From an uncultured Collinsella sp. (lineage in GTDB: Bacteria; Actinomycetota; Coriobacteriia; Coriobacteriales; Coriobacteriaceae): 13,652 bases of DNA. A model generated the notes under the pieces. It saw only the letters and a program-made list of their open reading frames with translations, searched no databases and had not been told where the DNA came from. Below, one piece after another: positions 1 to 6,121 of the stretch. The stretch's first letter is position 1; the number at the start of each line of letters is the position of its first letter. Made by a program: the position numbers and the translations under genes. The DNA lies in contig USHS01000010.1 of the NCBI GenBank assembly GCA_900554585.1, forward strand, positions 1 to 13,652, written 5' to 3'.

Positions 1-100
1 TGCCCACCTTCTGCATGATGTTAAACCGCCGGGCGTCGTCGTAGCCCTCACTGGCCTGCTTGTAGTAGATGATCAGCGCCGTGCCCAGCAGGAGCGCTTC
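1..100 (-). pseudogene. Fragment of BceB/FtsX-type ABC permease (truncated, runs off left edge)
   Basis: Read on the minus strand from about base 100 down to base 2, this stretch encodes roughly 33 residues that include ALIIYYKQASEGYDD followed closely by RFNIMQKVG. That is the characteristic cytoplasmic segment after a membrane helix near the C-terminal end of BceB-type FtsX permeases (bacitracin/lantibiotic resistance exporters, usual pattern LIIYYKQxSEGYxDxxRFxIMQKVGM). The N-terminal two thirds of such a ~650-residue protein should lie to the right, but from about base 100 rightward the minus frame is only the antisense of the next gene and shows no permease features. The piece is therefore truncated or joined to foreign sequence. 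Whether it continues intact to the left cannot be seen. It could be a real rearrangement or an assembly chimera. The family call is fairly sure; the pseudogene status is inferred. Confidence 0.72.
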
Positions 101-109
101 CGTCGCGCC

Positions 110-1777
110 GTGGCTCAAAAGGATGAACTCGATACCGAGACTGTTGTGACCGAGGTTGCCGCTGAGTCGCAGAAGCCCGCGAAGGAGCAAAAGCCCGTGG
201 AGGCCCAAGAGCCCAAGCGTCGTCGCGGTGCTCACTTTAAGGCTGTGCAGCAGGATGTCGCGCATGAGGCTGAAGAGCCTTCCGAGGTTGCAGACGATGT
301 TGAGGAGTCTGCCAAGAGGGCTCCAGGTTCGTGTCGTCCCGGTCGCGGTTTTGCGGGACGCGCGTATCCCGTAAAGCGACAGGAGAAGGGCGAGCCGGCT
401 TCGACCGCTCAGGCCGATAAGGCCGAGCAAACCGAGAAAACCGTTGAGCCGGTGGCTCGCGAGCAGCAACCTTCCGAGTCGCAGCCTGCGGCTGACACCG
501 AGGTCAAAGCTCAGCAGTCCGCTGATAAGCAGGCAGGGGAGAGCGCTTCGAGCAAGCCCCGCCGCCGTCGCCATCGTGGCGGCCGTGGCTCAAATGCCGA
601 GACTGTGGCCGAGAAGGCAGCGACGCAAAACAAGGATGCGAAGGCTGAGACCCCGGGGGAGCAGCCCAAGCGCCGGCCGGCGAAGGGGGACAAGCCCGAG
701 CGCTCGCAAAAGAGCTCGTCCGCGCCAAAGCAAGAGCGCAAAGCTCAGGCAGATTCCAAACGCAAATCCCAGGCGCAGTCCAAACCGGCTGCAAACGATG
801 TGGCCGCCCAGCAGCCTGAACCGCCCGCTCATGGCGAGGTTTCGGCGTTTGCTCTGGCCCGTGTCCTGGGCAGGCAGCTGCTCAAGGTCGTTCCCACGCC
901 TACGGCGCTCTCCAAGATTAAGGAGCAACAGACTCAAATCGTTAAGGTCGAGGGCAAGGACGGCAAAAAGGCTCCGCAGCGCACTCAGCACAACGAGATG
1001 TCCAACCGCAAGATTGCCGAGGAGATTGCGATCATCCAGGCTTGGATTGAGCAGAATCGCGGTGCCGACACGCCGGTCGCTTCGCGTCGCCAGCGCGCCT
1101 ACCAGATTTTTAACGATGAGAAGGCCTTTGACGGCAAGCACGGCGAGCGCCTGATTCGGCGTATGACCGAAAAAGGTATCAGCATGCAGGCGATTAAGGT
1201 CGCCCCCAACCGCCCCGTGCACTTTACGGGTTTCTTTACGCTGGGCGCCGACAAGCCGTTCATTATGGTCGAGAACCTGGACACCTATGACGAGATCGTC
1301 AAGCTCCTGCGCGGCCGCAAGCACGCCAAGCTTTTTGGCACCAAGGTGGGCGGCGTGATCTTTGGCGGTGGCTGCAAGGCGAGCGTTTCGCACGCACTGG
1401 ATGATTATCTGGCCGAGATCGGCTATCGCTTTAACTATGTCTACTACGTGGGCGACATCGATCGAGAGGGCGCGCGCATTGTCGAGCAGACCCGTAATGC
1501 CAATGTGGTTGAGATTCGCCTGCATGCCGGTATGTATCGCGCCATGCTTGCCGAGCACAAGCGTCGCGTGAAGGCCGGCGGCGAGTGCGAGCCCGCAGCT
1601 GCCAACCAGGGTGTGCCGCAGAACCTGGCGGCGACGATCAAAGATCTGCCCATGGTTACGCGTGTGCAGTTCCGCAACGTGCTGCGCGAGGGCGGACGCA
1701 TTCCGCAGGAGATTCTGATGACCGCCGACTATCGGGATGGCGACTCGGGAAGCTTCGACCGCATGCTCAACAATTAG
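110..1777 (+). CDS. JetD-like (DUF2220/Toprim) protein with long charged low-complexity N-terminus
   Basis: Residues about 1-240 are low complexity, rich in Lys, Glu, Ala, Gln, Pro and Arg, with an RRRRHRGGRG patch near residue 150, and are probably disordered and nucleic-acid binding. Residues about 297-555 resemble DUF2220/JetD, the nuclease subunit of Wadjet plasmid-defence systems: a RQRAYQIFNDEKAF block, then a Toprim-like core with MVENLDTY (E388), a GGG motif at 419-421, GDIDREG (D449, D451) and a terminal RIPQE. In Wadjet, JetD cleaves DNA extruded by the JetABC SMC complex; no jetA, jetB or jetC is visible here. The start is uncertain. GTG at 110 has AGGAG only 15 bases upstream, and the frame is open to the left edge, so the ORF may be 5' truncated at the junction near base 100. 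The domain call is from motif recognition; the cellular role is unknown. Confidence 0.7.
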   Translation: MAQKDELDTETVVTEVAAESQKPAKEQKPVEAQEPKRRRGAHFKAVQQDVAHEAEEPSEVADDVEESAKRAPGSCRPGRGFAGRAYPVKRQEKGEPASTAQADKAEQTEKTVEPVAREQQPSESQPAADTEVKAQQSADKQAGESASSKPRRRRHRGGRGSNAETVAEKAATQNKDAKAETPGEQPKRRPAKGDKPERSQKSSSAPKQERKAQADSKRKSQAQSKPAANDVAAQQPEPPAHGEVSAFALARVLGRQLLKVVPTPTALSKIKEQQTQIVKVEGKDGKKAPQRTQHNEMSNRKIAEEIAIIQAWIEQNRGADTPVASRRQRAYQIFNDEKAFDGKHGERLIRRMTEKGISMQAIKVAPNRPVHFTGFFTLGADKPFIMVENLDTYDEIVKLLRGRKHAKLFGTKVGGVIFGGGCKASVSHALDDYLAEIGYRFNYVYYVGDIDREGARIVEQTRNANVVEIRLHAGMYRAMLAEHKRRVKAGGECEPAAANQGVPQNLAATIKDLPMVTRVQFRNVLREGGRIPQEILMTADYRDGDSGSFDRMLNN

Positions 1778-1780
1778 GGA

Positions 1781-1925
1781 CGCGGGACCCCGACGGGCGG
1801 GGACACCGAATTAGGTTTCCTGCTCTACAGTCCTGCTCACGACGGAGGCCACATTAAGTGGCCTCCTGTTCGTGCGGAACTCGCGATAAACCTAATTCGG
1901 TGTCCCTGCCCGTCGGGGCCCCGCG
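1781..1925. repeat. Nested inverted repeat (38-bp arms enclosing a second hairpin)
   Basis: Bases 1781-1818 and 1888-1925 are inverted copies of one another, 38 bp with two mismatches, including GGGACACCGAATTAGG in the left arm. Inside lies a second hairpin: GGAGGCCAC (1844-1852) pairs with GTGGCCTCC (1858-1866) around an ATTAA loop, extended by CACGA/TCGTG (1838-1842, 1870-1874). The unit starts four bases after the stop codon of the JetD-like gene, so it could terminate that transcript, although no T-run follows. Its size and symmetry also fit a dispersed palindromic element (REP/MITE type). The pairing is seen directly; mobility is inferred. Confidence 0.85.
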
Positions 1926-2025
1926 GCACTTTGTAGATGGTGGCTCGCTTTTCGGAACTGGGCTGATATTTTCTAGATGTAAGGCGCTCTTGGTCCTAGT
2001 GGGCTTGGGGCGCCTGTCTTTTGAA

Positions 2026-2057
2026 GGTAGATTTTGGGACATGCCTGAAAATCTACC
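2026..2057. repeat. Hairpin GGTAGATTTT / AAAATCTACC
   Basis: Ten-base arms GGTAGATTTT (2026-2035) and AAAATCTACC (2048-2057) are exact inverse complements around a 12-base loop, with one more A-T pair outside. It lies just before two tandem palindromes and the AAA ATPase gene. The left arm ends in a T-run, so it might terminate transcription coming from the left on the minus strand only poorly. It may equally be a protein-binding site or part of a small element end. Function unknown. Confidence 0.6.
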
Positions 2058-2059
2058 TC

Positions 2060-2125
2060 AAACTTCTAGTGTAGAACGAGAAGTTGTAGCTGAAACTTCT
2101 CGTGTAGGACGAGAAGTTATATACT
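2060..2125 (+). promoter_or_regulatory. Two tandem palindromes and possible -10 box before the AAA ATPase gene
   Basis: Two 25-bp palindromes repeat with a 33-base period. The first is AACTTCTAGT-GTAGA-ACGAGAAGTT (2061-2085) with one mismatch; the second is AACTTCTCGT-GTAGG-ACGAGAAGTT (2094-2118) with perfect 10-base arms. A TATACT at 2120-2125 directly after the second copy can serve as a -10 box, which would place that palindrome over the -35/spacer region and make it a good candidate repressor operator. No clear -35 match is visible. The arrangement is seen directly; binding by a regulator is inferred. Confidence 0.55.
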
Positions 2126-2148
2126 CAAGATGTTGAAAGGAGAGCATT

Positions 2149-3519
2149 ATGGCGCCTACAGCGTTGGGTATTGCAGAGATTGTTGCCGAGGCCCGTTCCT
2201 TTGAGATTCCTCACGTCGTGCATCGAGACGATGCCATCAATGATCTTCCTGAGCCAAAGCCGTTCAATCTTGTCCATATCATCACGGGTATCAGGCGCTG
2301 CGGCAAAACGTTCTATGCGTTTCAATGGATTCGTCGCCTTATCGATCGCGGTGTCGATGCCGAGCGTATCTTCTATTTCAATTTTGCTGATGACCGTCTT
2401 CGACCGGCGCCGGACACGCTCATGAGCGACATTTTGGAAGAGTATTGGCGGCAGGTTCCCTCAGCGCGAACGAAAGGCTGTTATCTCTTTCTGGATGAGG
2501 TGCAGGAGACCGATGGCTGGCAGGGCGTTTGTCAGCGTTTGGCGGAGCACGAGAGCGTAACGCTTGTTATCACCGGATCGTCCTCAAAACTATCTGCCGA
2601 TGAAATAGCGACGCAGTTTCGCGGTCGCTCGCAAGAGCACGCTATGCATCCGCTTTCATTCCGCGAGTATTGTGCGTTTCATCACATTGAAACGCCGGAT
2701 ATGTCTACTAGTGCTGGGGCTCCAGCTGTTTCTCCGCAGCGGCGAACTGATCTGGAATCGGCATATGACCGTTATCTCATAGAGGGTGGCTTTCCTGGGG
2801 TTCAGGAGCTTGATGCCGGTTCGCGTATTCAGATGCTTCAAGCCTATTTGCGAGATGTTGTTGCACGAGACATTCTCGAGCGGAGCGGGCGCACGGATAT
2901 CGCTCTTGCCAACCAAGTAGGGCTCTTCTGCCTTCGAAACACGGGTTGCGACCTTTCGGTCAACAGTTTGTTGGAAGCCTTAAAGTCTGTCGGATATCGA
3001 GCGTCATGGGAAAAAATAAACGAACTCGTTCGTTTGTTCCAGCAGGCTCATCTCATTGGATTACTTCCGGAGTATGCAACTTCTTTGGCTCCTAAGACAA
3101 CGACAACAGACAAGGTCTATGCCGTCGACCAGGGGATGGCATATGCAACATCGCGTGCTAATCAGCAGGATATAGGAAAGCGTTTGGAGACTGCGATTTA
3201 TGCTGAACTCATGCGCCGTACGGCAAACGGCCGGTTGGAAACGGTGACTTCATTTACGGCTCCAACGCAAGCACGAGAAAAAGTTGATTTCTTGGTCGGT
3301 GACGCTTTGGCATCGGAACCATACGCGCTTTACCAGGTGACAGTCGATATGACGGCAGAGAAAACGCGCAGGCGTGAAGTTGGTTCCCTTGAGGTTGCTA
3401 TGGTAAAAACCGGTATCAAGGATGCCAATATCATCACGCTGCGCGAGGCGACCCAGATCAAAACGGAGCATGGCGTCATCGAGGTTATTCCCGCATGGAA
3501 ATGGTCGCTTGGTCTGTAA
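2149..3519 (+). CDS. AAA ATPase, AAA_14 / DUF4143 family
   Basis: A 456-residue cytoplasmic P-loop ATPase of the AAA_14-DUF4143 architecture, close to the family's usual 400-450 residues. Visible motifs are Walker A GIRRCGKT (G47-T54), Walker B YLFLDEVQ (D116, E117), the sensor-like ITGSSS (141-146) with RGRS at 157-160, and the DUF4143 start LRDVVARDIL near residue 230. The C-terminal region carries KVDFLV (D380) and YQVTV (Q396), a pattern like a degenerate PD-(D/E)xK nuclease fold. The ATG has a good AGGAG six bases upstream. The biochemical role of this widespread family is not established. By eye its codons are less GC-biased than those of neighbours, and it sits between palindromic repeats, suggesting transfer. 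It is probably monocistronic. Confidence 0.88.
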   Translation: MAPTALGIAEIVAEARSFEIPHVVHRDDAINDLPEPKPFNLVHIITGIRRCGKTFYAFQWIRRLIDRGVDAERIFYFNFADDRLRPAPDTLMSDILEEYWRQVPSARTKGCYLFLDEVQETDGWQGVCQRLAEHESVTLVITGSSSKLSADEIATQFRGRSQEHAMHPLSFREYCAFHHIETPDMSTSAGAPAVSPQRRTDLESAYDRYLIEGGFPGVQELDAGSRIQMLQAYLRDVVARDILERSGRTDIALANQVGLFCLRNTGCDLSVNSLLEALKSVGYRASWEKINELVRLFQQAHLIGLLPEYATSLAPKTTTTDKVYAVDQGMAYATSRANQQDIGKRLETAIYAELMRRTANGRLETVTSFTAPTQAREKVDFLVGDALASEPYALYQVTVDMTAEKTRRREVGSLEVAMVKTGIKDANIITLREATQIKTEHGVIEVIPAWKWSLGL

Positions 3520-3562
3520 TGCTACGCCGGCCCGCCGGGGCCGCACGGCACCATGTTGATGA

Positions 3563-3593
3563 CCGGCACTTTAGGAACGTCCCTAAGTGCCGG
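3563..3593. repeat. Hairpin CCGGCACTT...AAGTGCCGG
   Basis: A roughly 12-bp stem (CCGGCACTT-T-AGG pairing with CCT-AAGTGCCGG, one bulged T) around a short AACGTC loop, 43 bases after the stop codon of the AAA ATPase gene. There is no T-run after it, so it is a weak terminator candidate. A dispersed palindrome is equally possible. The adjoining 3520-3562 stretch is GC-rich and holds another short palindrome around GGCCCGCCGGGGCC. Confidence 0.6.
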
Positions 3594-3634
3594 CTTAGCT
3601 GGAAAGTCGAGATGCGGGGAGCCCGCGGCTGATA

Positions 3635-3775
3635 TGGGACGGAGGGATTCCGCGTCCGCCTGGTCGGCGGCCGCGTGCCGCTGCGTCGCTTCGCTCCTTG
3701 CGTGCTGCGCTGGAAAACGCTTCGCGTTTCCTCAGCTCCGCACCCTTGCGGGTTCGAATCCCTCCGTTCGCCCAC
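3635..3775. repeat. Palindromic segment bounded by tRNA-3'-end-like sequences
   Basis: TGGGACGGAGGGATTC (3635-3650) is an exact copy, in the same orientation, of 3827-3842, the 3' end of the tRNA-Gln gene on the minus strand. On the plus strand, GCGGGTTCGAATCCCTCC (3748-3765) looks like a T-arm with the start of an acceptor strand. The two ends thereby form a 12-bp inverted repeat, ACGGAGGGATTC (3639-3650) against GAATCCCTCCGT (3756-3767). Between them is a long imperfect hairpin (3702-3743, GTGC...GCAC). I could not fold a complete tRNA from it. It may be a tRNA-derived dispersed repeat, a decayed tRNA or an integration scar. Confidence 0.6.
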
Positions 3776-3812
3776 GAAAAAGCGCTCCAGGTCCATATGG
3801 GCCTGGAGCGCT
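3776..3812 (-). terminator. Intrinsic terminator of the tRNA-Gln gene
   Basis: A 14-bp stem (3781-3794 with 3799-3812, one T-G wobble) closes on an ATAT loop. On the minus strand it is followed by a T-run (3777-3781) and lies 14 bases past the tRNA 3' end. On the plus strand it is followed by ATGTTCTT and might also work in that direction. Confidence 0.85.
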
Positions 3813-3825
3813 ATGTTCTTAGGGG

Positions 3826-3897
3826 CTGGGACGGAGGGATTCGAACCCCCAACAGCCGGCACCAAAAACCGGAGTTCTACCGTTGAACTACGTCCCA
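3826..3897 (-). tRNA. tRNA-Gln (anticodon UUG)
   Basis: The minus strand folds as a standard cloverleaf. The acceptor stem is TGGGACG/CGTCCCA, seven perfect pairs, with U1-A72 as is typical of glutamine tRNA. The D-arm is GTTC...GAAC, the anticodon stem CCGGT/GCCGG encloses the loop TTTTGGT with anticodon TTG, and the T-arm loop is TTCGAAT. The discriminator base is G (3826). The 3' CCA is not encoded and must be added by a nucleotidyltransferase. The gene reads CAA (and CAG by wobble) codons. It is 38 bases downstream of the peptidoglycan-binding gene on the same strand; whether it is co-transcribed is not clear. Confidence 0.95.
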
Positions 3898-3935
3898 ATG
3901 TGTGGTGTTGCCCAAAAGCAACTCGTTTAGTTTAC

Positions 3936-4841
3936 CTAATCTGCGAGGGCATCGCAAACGCCATCGAGCAGGCGTACGGCGAGTGTCTGCGCGTCGCTTG
4001 CGGTAAAGGTGCCGTTGTAGCGCGTCATGCCCGTGAGCTCAATGCGAATGCGTGCCGGCTTCTGCTGCGCGGCGACATTGGCAGTGCGGATGCGCTGGGC
4101 CAGGTTGTGGCACTCGGCGAGGGCAATCGTGGCGCGCGGTGCGGCGTCGGCGGGCAGCTCGTCGCTTGCGATCTCGAGCACCAGGTCAACGTCGGTTGGG
4201 ACCTCGGAGTCGCAGAGCATCATGCCGCTGTTGTCGGTCGTTGCCGTGGCGATATTCCACATGCGCGACGCAACGCTGCGTGCGATGGGGTCCTCGCCGA
4301 TAACGGCAATCTGGAAACGCTCGAGCACGTTGGCGGCGCGAGCAAAACCGATGCGGGACTCGGCTTCGGTGACCGAGGGCTTGCCCTCCCACACATGGTG
4401 CAGGCGGTTGATGTAGGCGTAGGTGTCCTGGAAGGCCATGCCGTCGGCAAACAGGCCGACATTTTCCTGGAACTGCTGCAGGGCGGCCTCGGTATGCGGA
4501 CCAAAGTAGCCGTCGTCTTCGCCACAGGCAAAGCCCAAAACGTTGAGAGCGCGCTGCAGGGCCTGCACATCGGCGCCATGGAAATTGGGCATGCGCAGAT
4601 AGAGGGTGCGGTCGCCCAGCTTATACGAAGCGTCTACAAGGGCGCTCCAACAGGGGATATCGACGGCATGACCGGCAGCAAGGCCGCTGTCGAGTCTGAA
4701 GGTGCTGACGGCCTGCTCAGTGGTGGCTCCAAAGTACTTGTCGGTGACTTCGGCGGCATCAATCGTGTAGCCGAGCTGCAGGAGACGAGACTGCACGTCC
4801 TCGACGGCTGCTCCTTGCATGCCCGTTGTAATAGGTTCCAT
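3936..4841 (-). CDS. Protein with two peptidoglycan-binding domains and a possibly degenerate amidase-like C-terminus
   Basis: A 301-residue protein with two PG_binding_1 type domains. The first is at about residues 6-70 (GMQGAAVEDVQSRLLQLGY...FGATTEQAVSTFR). The second is at about 88-145 (GADVQALQRALNVLGF...DGYFGPHTEAALQQFQ). Residues about 165-301 are an alpha/beta region that I do not recognise with certainty. Its order, including LVLEIASDELP, HNLAQRIRTAN and LAVRLLDGVCDAL, recalls an Amidase_3 fold, but no zinc-binding His/Glu set is visible. There is no signal peptide or membrane segment, so it may be cytoplasmic, as described for the actinobacterial CwlM regulator, a double PG-binding protein with an amidase-like domain; that parallel is inference. 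The start ATG has AAAGGGG eight bases upstream. The gene precedes tRNA-Gln on the same strand. Confidence 0.8.
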   Translation of the reverse strand: MEPITTGMQGAAVEDVQSRLLQLGYTIDAAEVTDKYFGATTEQAVSTFRLDSGLAAGHAVDIPCWSALVDASYKLGDRTLYLRMPNFHGADVQALQRALNVLGFACGEDDGYFGPHTEAALQQFQENVGLFADGMAFQDTYAYINRLHHVWEGKPSVTEAESRIGFARAANVLERFQIAVIGEDPIARSVASRMWNIATATTDNSGMMLCDSEVPTDVDLVLEIASDELPADAAPRATIALAECHNLAQRIRTANVAAQQKPARIRIELTGMTRYNGTFTASDAQTLAVRLLDGVCDALAD

Positions 4842-4928
4842 GAACGAACCCCTTTCGGCGTACCATTCGTACTATTTGAGCGTCTGTCGGATAGACAACG
4901 CAAAGGGATGCATAAACATGCACTCAAC

Positions 4929-4934
4929 AGTGTA
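4929..4934 (-). promoter_or_regulatory. Possible extended -10 box for the peptidoglycan-binding gene
   Basis: On the minus strand the sequence TTGCTACACT contains TG-N-TACACT, an extended -10 box, in the 138-bp gap between the polyprenyl synthase gene and the peptidoglycan-binding gene, about 90 bases before the latter's ATG. No good -35 match is visible. A short inverted repeat (GTCT...AGAC) lies nearer to the start codon. Confidence 0.35.
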
Positions 4935-4979
4935 GCAAGTTGTGCCTAAATACGCTGCTGACAGGTTTTATAACCCCCG

Positions 4980-6005
4980 TTAGTTAAGGCGCTCCACAAA
5001 GAAATCTGCCATGGAGAGGAACAGCTCGCGTGCGTGCGGATCAAGCTCAACGTTCTCGATGGCCGCTTTGGCCTTAGCGGTCAGGTCGAGCGCGTAAGTG
5101 TGGGCGTAATCGATGGAGCCGGTCTCTTGGAAGATCTCCACGGCGCGTGCGAGCTGCGCGGGATCATCGGTGCCCGAGGAAAGAATCGCCTCGACCTCGT
5201 CGTGGTGGCGCTCATCAGAGAGGGCATGTACGGCGACAAGCGTGCGCTTGCCCTCGGTGATGTCGGTGCGGAAGTCCTTGTTGGCGGCTTCCTTAGTGCC
5301 GACAAGGTTGAGCAGGTCGTCCTGAATCTGAAAGGCAAGGCCCGTGTGCAGGCCAAAGGCGCGCAGCGCTTCGATTTGCTCATCGCTGCCGCCGCCGATA
5401 ATGGCTCCGGCGGCAAGCGGCGTGGCTCCGCTGTAAAACGCGGTCTTGTGCGTCGCCATGTCCAGGTAGTCATCAACCGAGATATCAAAGCGCCTGTCAC
5501 GGACCCAACCCAGGTCGAGTGCTTGACCCTCGATGGTGCGGACGATCATCTCGGTAAGCTCGTGGAGCACGCGCAGCTTCACGTCGGACTCAAGCGTGGG
5601 GTCGTCGAGAACCGTCTTGGTGACCATGGTGAGCGCCAGGTCGCCACAATTGATGGCAAGCCCCGTGCCCTCGGTAAGGTGCATGCAGGGCTTGCCTCGA
5701 CGAAGCTGTCCGTTGTCGGCGATGTCGTCGTGGATCAGCGCGCCCGACTGGAAATGCTCGATGGCTGCCGCGGCGCTGCGGGCGCTCTCAAAGCTACCGC
5801 CCACTGCGGTCGCGGCGAGCATGCAGATGAGCGGGCGGTGGCGCTTGCCGGCATTGGCCGTAAATGCCGAGAGCGGGGTATACAGGTAACGCTCGATATC
5901 GGCGGAAGTTGCCTGTCCGTCAAAGAACGTGGCCAGATAGTCGTTAATCTGGTCAAAGTGCTGGGCTAAAAAGCTGGTAAACGGACTGGACACGGGTTCT
6001 CGCAT
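4980..6005 (-). CDS. Polyprenyl diphosphate synthase (trans-isoprenyl diphosphate synthase)
   Basis: A 341-residue cytosolic enzyme that condenses isopentenyl diphosphate onto an allylic diphosphate. Both aspartate motifs are present: HDDIAD (D93, D94, D97) followed by GQLRRGKP, and QIQDDLLN (D229, D230) followed by NKDFRTDITEGKRTL. The first motif is the uninterrupted DDxxD form, unlike the DDxxxxD of IspA-type farnesyl synthases. The residue five before it is Gly, so a product longer than C15, for example for quinone or undecaprenyl-type lipids, is plausible; chain length is inferred. Length fits the family. The start at 6005 has only a weak AAGAAAG ribosome binding site. It is on the same strand as the peptidoglycan-binding gene but 138 bp away from it, and 116 bp from the PTS gene upstream. 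Confidence 0.93.
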   Translation of the reverse strand: MREPVSSPFTSFLAQHFDQINDYLATFFDGQATSADIERYLYTPLSAFTANAGKRHRPLICMLAATAVGGSFESARSAAAAIEHFQSGALIHDDIADNGQLRRGKPCMHLTEGTGLAINCGDLALTMVTKTVLDDPTLESDVKLRVLHELTEMIVRTIEGQALDLGWVRDRRFDISVDDYLDMATHKTAFYSGATPLAAGAIIGGGSDEQIEALRAFGLHTGLAFQIQDDLLNLVGTKEAANKDFRTDITEGKRTLVAVHALSDERHHDEVEAILSSGTDDPAQLARAVEIFQETGSIDYAHTYALDLTAKAKAAIENVELDPHARELFLSMADFFVERLN

Positions 6006-6121
6006 TCTTTCTTAGGTTGCACCGTTGCATTATGCAGACTACATATTGCCACATTGGGGCGTCGAGCGCGGCGGTTGAAGACGATTGAGTCTTGCGGTCG
6101 CAAACGCGGCAAGGGGCTCGG

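Noticed and set aside
590..1558. 322-codon minus-strand ORF antisense to the JetD-like gene
   Set aside because: It is codon-aligned antisense of a GC-biased gene, Leu-rich and without recognisable domains, whereas the plus strand carries clear DUF2220 motifs.
1781..1925. CRISPR-like or riboswitch interpretation of the nested repeat
   Set aside because: It has only one inverted pair, no regular spacers and no known aptamer pattern.
3658..3775. Complete plus-strand tRNA (Ser-like, GGA anticodon) in the GC-rich segment
   Set aside because: A T-arm-like end and a TGGAAAA loop exist, but no acceptor partner or acceptable anticodon stem could be paired, so only a tRNA-like fragment is reported.
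3485..3898. 137-codon minus-strand ORF across the tRNA region
   Set aside because: It is the usual artefact of translating tRNA-Gln and the adjacent repeat; no domain and no ribosome binding site context.
3675..4949. 424-codon plus-strand ORF opposite the peptidoglycan-binding gene
   Set aside because: It starts inside the repeat/tRNA region and is the antisense of a gene with two recognisable PG-binding domains.
5034..5969. 311-codon plus-strand ORF opposite the polyprenyl synthase
   Set aside because: It is a shadow of a gene with both aspartate motifs intact.
6006..6121. Terminator and strong promoter between the PTS-HAD gene and the polyprenyl synthase gene
   Set aside because: Only very short stems (such as TTGCG/CGCAA) and a CATAAT without a properly spaced -35 could be found, so nothing is called there.
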